From Caryophanales bacterium UBA970 (lineage in GTDB: Bacteria > Bacillota_I > Bacilli_A > RFN20 > CAG-826): DNA of 7,646 nt. Below, in pieces: positions 5,795 through 7,646 of the stretch. A program made the position numbers and the translations under genes. Every line of letters starts with the position of its first letter. The first letter of the stretch is position 1. The stretch spans positions 1-7,646 of the forward strand of contig DBCA01000082.1 in assembly GCA_002292805.1 (NCBI GenBank), given 5' to 3'. The notes under the pieces were generated by a model. That model worked only from the letters and a program-made list of their open reading frames with translations. It made no database searches and was not told where the DNA came from.

Positions 5795-6987
5795 TACTTT
5801 GGTTCCTCTAAACTTAAAGCATCCATGTTCACATCAGCTTCATAGTTGACGGTTGGAATTCTAAATCCATGAATATGGTGAAACTCATCGATGAATTGTT
5901 TGGTTCCTGCCAGTTGAAAGATTTTGTCGTTTTCATATTGTTTTGCCATCGCATCAATTTCAGCTTGAATGTTTGGTTGCATTTCATAATGGTCGATACG
6001 AATTCGTTTCTTTTCGTCCAACAATCGTTGTTGACCATACACCATATCTTTAAACAAACGATGTTTGTGTTGCAAGGTGGATTCATGAACTTTATGTTTT
6101 TTCATGACTTCAAACATGGTGGATACATAAAAAGCGATCTTGGGAATAAAGACACTGGCTTTGGTGACGACAGCCTTGGACACAGAAATAAGTCCTTCGC
6201 CTTTGAGTTTGGTTTTTAATAGCTGATCAATTTGAACACCGGCTGCCTCTAAATCATCTTTGGCTCTACCAATCGTGCCATCGCGGTAAATCTTCGCATT
6301 GTTTTTGCTACCAATATAAGTATAAGAGATGGCTTTTGCGCCTTCATTCAATAAGTTTTCTTTCACCAATTGTTGAACCCAATCGAGCCAATCACTGCCA
6401 CCCATGACAAAGACGGTGTCTTTGATTTCTTGTTCGGTTGCTGGCGTCACAGTGATATCTTTAATTTGCATGTCGCCGATATCAATGGTTTTTCCAGTTG
6501 CCGGTTCACCAATGGTTTTTAAACTTGAACGTACGAGTTCACCTGTGGCAGGATTTTGCCGTGCGCCTGCGGCAAGGGAATAGACGATTAAATCTAATTT
6601 GCCAAAGGTTGATTTGATGTAATCTTTGACTTGTTGTTTCATCTCTTTGGAAAAGGCATCGCCGACAAAGTCCTTATGAATTTTTTTGTTCTTGGCGAGA
6701 GCTTTTTGAAAATAAATATTGTTCCACCAACCCGCCGAACCAGTTCGTTCAGCTTTGGGTCTAGATTCAAACGAAACGTTGATGGTTTCCGCGTTAGCGT
6801 TCACCGCTAAAGTCACACGAGTGGATAACCCGTAACCAGAAGAACCACCAATGATAAGAACTTTTTTTGGCCCTTGAAAAGAAGGTAAGGTTTTTGCTTC
6901 TGCAATTAATCCTTCCACATAATGTTGACAGCCGATGGGATGGCTATTTGTAAAAATATTGCCGCGAATGCTTGGTTTAATGACCAT
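5794..6987 (-). CDS. fabV: FabV-type NADH-dependent trans-2-enoyl-ACP/CoA reductase
   Basis: Reduces the trans-2 double bond of enoyl-ACP (last step of the fatty acid elongation cycle) or enoyl-CoA. It has 397 residues, full length for FabV/TER. The N terminus has the FabV feature HPIGC (16-20), the dinucleotide loop GGSSGYG (47-53), SFESRP (72-77, the Glu fitting NADH preference) and TGSAGWWNN (82-90). YSLAAGAR (136-143) follows. The catalytic signature is Tyr234-x8-Lys243 in IYRDGTIGRAK, with Tyr224 ten residues earlier. FabV proteins often have a second Lys next to the catalytic one; here it is Asp244. The C terminus has HGFRIPTVNYEADV (373-386), as in the family. No other fab gene is in view, so ENR for lipid synthesis and crotonyl-CoA-type TER cannot be separated. 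FabV-type reductases are known to be little affected by triclosan. It lies downstream of a marR gene in the same direction. Confidence 0.95.
   Translation of the reverse strand: MVIKPSIRGNIFTNSHPIGCQHYVEGLIAEAKTLPSFQGPKKVLIIGGSSGYGLSTRVTLAVNANAETINVSFESRPKAERTGSAGWWNNIYFQKALAKNKKIHKDFVGDAFSKEMKQQVKDYIKSTFGKLDLIVYSLAAGARQNPATGELVRSSLKTIGEPATGKTIDIGDMQIKDITVTPATEQEIKDTVFVMGGSDWLDWVQQLVKENLLNEGAKAISYTYIGSKNNAKIYRDGTIGRAKDDLEAAGVQIDQLLKTKLKGEGLISVSKAVVTKASVFIPKIAFYVSTMFEVMKKHKVHESTLQHKHRLFKDMVYGQQRLLDEKKRIRIDHYEMQPNIQAEIDAMAKQYENDKIFQLAGTKQFIDEFHHIHGFRIPTVNYEADVNMDALSLEEPK
5804..5809 (-). promoter_or_regulatory. Ribosome binding site of DUF998 gene inside fabV
   Basis: AGAGGA on the minus strand, 9 nt before the ATG at 5794 and within the last codons of fabV. 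Together with the 1-bp stop/start overlap it supports this start and coupled translation. Confidence 0.6.
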
Positions 6988-6994
6988 GAGTGAT

Positions 6995-7001
6995 TCTCCT
7001 T
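6995..7001 (-). promoter_or_regulatory. Strong ribosome binding site of fabV
   Basis: AAGGAGA on the minus strand, 7 nt before the ATG at 6987. It is the only near-consensus Shine-Dalgarno in the window; most other genes have weak or no such site. It fixes the fabV start and suggests fabV is well translated. Confidence 0.85.
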
Positions 7002-7045
7002 AGGACTGAACTAATTTTACTCCAAATCGGTAAAAACCGGAAAAG

Positions 7046-7076
7046 AAAAAAGGCCTTAGTTAATATCGGTCTTTTT
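7046..7076 (-). terminator. Possible weak terminator/attenuator hairpin after marR
   Basis: Read on the minus strand, AAAAAGACC (7076-7068) pairs with GGCCTTTTT (7055-7047) across a 12-nt loop, with one A-C mismatch, followed by a T-rich tract (TTTTTTCTTTT). The stem is AU-rich and so weak. On the plus strand the mismatch becomes a G-U pair, giving a 9-bp stem, but no plus-strand gene ends nearby. It could terminate marR, attenuate fabV or be chance. Confidence 0.3.
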
Positions 7077-7110
7077 CATCAATTAATATGGGATAAGTTA
7101 TTAACATGGT

Positions 7111-7135
7111 TTCAAAAGGTGTGACCTTTTTTGAA
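7111..7135. repeat. Inverted repeat, candidate MarR operator
   Basis: A perfect 7-bp inverted repeat AAAAGGT-GTG-ACCTTTT occupies 7114-7130 and extends to outer arms TTC (7111-7113) and GAA (7133-7135) with two extra T's. Its size fits the 16-20 bp palindromes bound by MarR dimers, and it sits between a marR gene and the gene it probably controls. It could also form an RNA hairpin about 50 nt after the marR stop. Confidence 0.4.
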
Positions 7136-7182
7136 GACGCTATCAACCTAATAAAAAGATCAAAGCAAAAGTAACAACGCCA

Positions 7183-7646
7183 CTATTTGGAATCAAGAGG
7201 ATGTTTAGATTCTTCACCATCAAGCGACTCATTTTCTTCGTCAATGGCGGTTTCCACAAGTTGAAAAGCTTTCATTAAGGCTTTGACATCAAAGACATTT
7301 AGTTTTCCTACGCTTTTGCTTAAGATTCGTTCGGTAAACTGAAAAGATCGTTGGTTTGAGGCGATTCCTTTTTCAGTTAGTTCTAAGAAAAAAATTCGGT
7401 TATCTTCAGGGTTAAGTACTTTTTTAAGGTATCCTTTACGAATTAATGATTTGACTGAGCTAGAAATGACAGGTGCCGAGACTTGAAGATACTTGGCAAT
7501 ATTCATGACCGTATGATCATTATTTTTTTTCATTCTTTCTAAGAAACCTAGCAATAACATTTCACGAATGGTGAGTTTATTTTGGGAACGTATTCTTAAT
7601 GAACGTTCCATGAGTAAATAAGATTGAAAATAAAATTTTAAGAACA
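7183..7646 (-). CDS. MarR-family transcriptional regulator, N terminus beyond window
   Basis: Predicted dimeric winged-helix DNA-binding repressor. Numbering from the Met at 7611, LTIREMLLLGFL (13-24) is the usual second helix. VMNIAKYLQVSAPVISSSVKSLIRKGYL (35-62) is the helix-turn-helix, and NPEDNRIFFLELTEKG (67-82) is the wing with the DxxDxR-x-LT-x-G pattern. A Ser/Glu/Asp-rich tail follows. That Met is probably not the start: only 12 residues would precede the LT segment, whereas MarR proteins have a longer dimerisation helix. There is no Shine-Dalgarno before it, and the frame stays open to the window edge, reading FYFQSYLL, which resembles the missing helix. The gene runs toward fabV 195 bp away, so control of fabV, and of itself, is a reasonable inference, by analogy with FabT, a MarR-type regulator of fatty acid synthesis genes in streptococci. 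Confidence 0.88.
   Translation of the reverse strand, partial: FLKFYFQSYLLMERSLRIRSQNKLTIREMLLLGFLERMKKNNDHTVMNIAKYLQVSAPVISSSVKSLIRKGYLKKVLNPEDNRIFFLELTEKGIASNQRSFQFTERILSKSVGKLNVFDVKALMKAFQLVETAIDEENESLDGEESKHPLDSK

Larger units (their letters stand above)
6988..7182 (-). promoter_or_regulatory. marR-fabV intergenic region, likely fabV promoter/operator
   Basis: This 195-bp stretch is the largest non-coding segment and has no plausible small gene. Reading toward fabV it contains an inverted repeat at 7135-7111, three near-identical 9-mers TTAAYATSG, a hairpin with T tract at 7076-7046 and the Shine-Dalgarno at 7001-6995. A -10-like TAAAAT lies at 7019-7014, which would give a leader of about 20 nt, but no fitting -35 is visible. 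Published FabT (TTTGA-type palindrome) or FapR box consensus sequences are not evident. Whether fabV has its own promoter or is read from marR cannot be settled here. Confidence 0.4.

Noticed and set aside
5869..6219. 116-codon open frame on the plus strand inside fabV
   Set aside because: It is antisense to a strongly conserved part of fabV, has no ribosome site, and its translation shows no recognisable domain.
7028..7039. Small palindrome CGGT-AAAA-ACCG upstream of fabV
   Set aside because: Only four pairs, with no extension and no T tract; too likely by chance.

Overview
This is a compact, low- to moderate-GC bacterial segment (about 40% GC by eye). TGA works as a stop codon (ends of the gene at 2-847 and the gene at 1661-2050) and Trp is written TGG, so the code is the standard bacterial one, not the Mycoplasma code. 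A type 2 isopentenyl-diphosphate isomerase (typical of Gram-positive lineages with the mevalonate route), a two-domain Sua5/YwlC protein, a YloS/ThiN-type thiamine pyrophosphokinase, FabV and a DUF998 protein together suggest Bacillota or a deep, standard-code Mollicutes relative (Acholeplasma/Izemoplasma-like). That placement is inference; no rRNA or tRNA is present to fix it.

Layout. (1) 2-1689, plus strand: the 3' part of the IPP isomerase gene fni, overlapping ispA (farnesyl/geranylgeranyl diphosphate synthase) by 4 bp. This is an isoprenoid-precursor operon whose beginning lies left of the window. (2) 1661-3582, minus strand: transcribed right to left as ywlC/tsaC2 (tRNA t6A synthesis), a small P-loop kinase of the polynucleotide-kinase-like class, and an unrecognised 129-residue protein, all packed with gaps or overlaps of 11 bp or less. 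(3) 3583-3630: a 48-bp divergent promoter region. (4) 3631-5224, plus strand: a polysaccharide pyruvyl transferase family protein and thiN, overlapping by 11 bp. (5) 5174-7646, minus strand: a MarR-family regulator (5' end beyond the window), a 195-bp intergenic region rich in inverted and direct repeats, fabV (NADH enoyl reductase), and a six-helix DUF998 membrane protein coupled to fabV through TAATG.

The window is almost all coding. The only non-coding stretches are 48 and 195 bp, and both convergent gene pairs overlap at their 3' ends (29 bp and 51 bp), leaving no terminator between them. Most genes are housekeeping: isoprenoid chain building, tRNA modification, thiamine cofactor synthesis, fatty acid or enoyl-CoA reduction.

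The parts most worth following are the kinase plus unknown small protein downstream of tsaC2, the marR-fabV-DUF998 cassette with its structured intergenic region, and the solitary pyruvyl transferase joined to thiN. I see no IS element, CRISPR array, phage gene or RNA gene, and nothing that clearly forms a new defence or mobile system.
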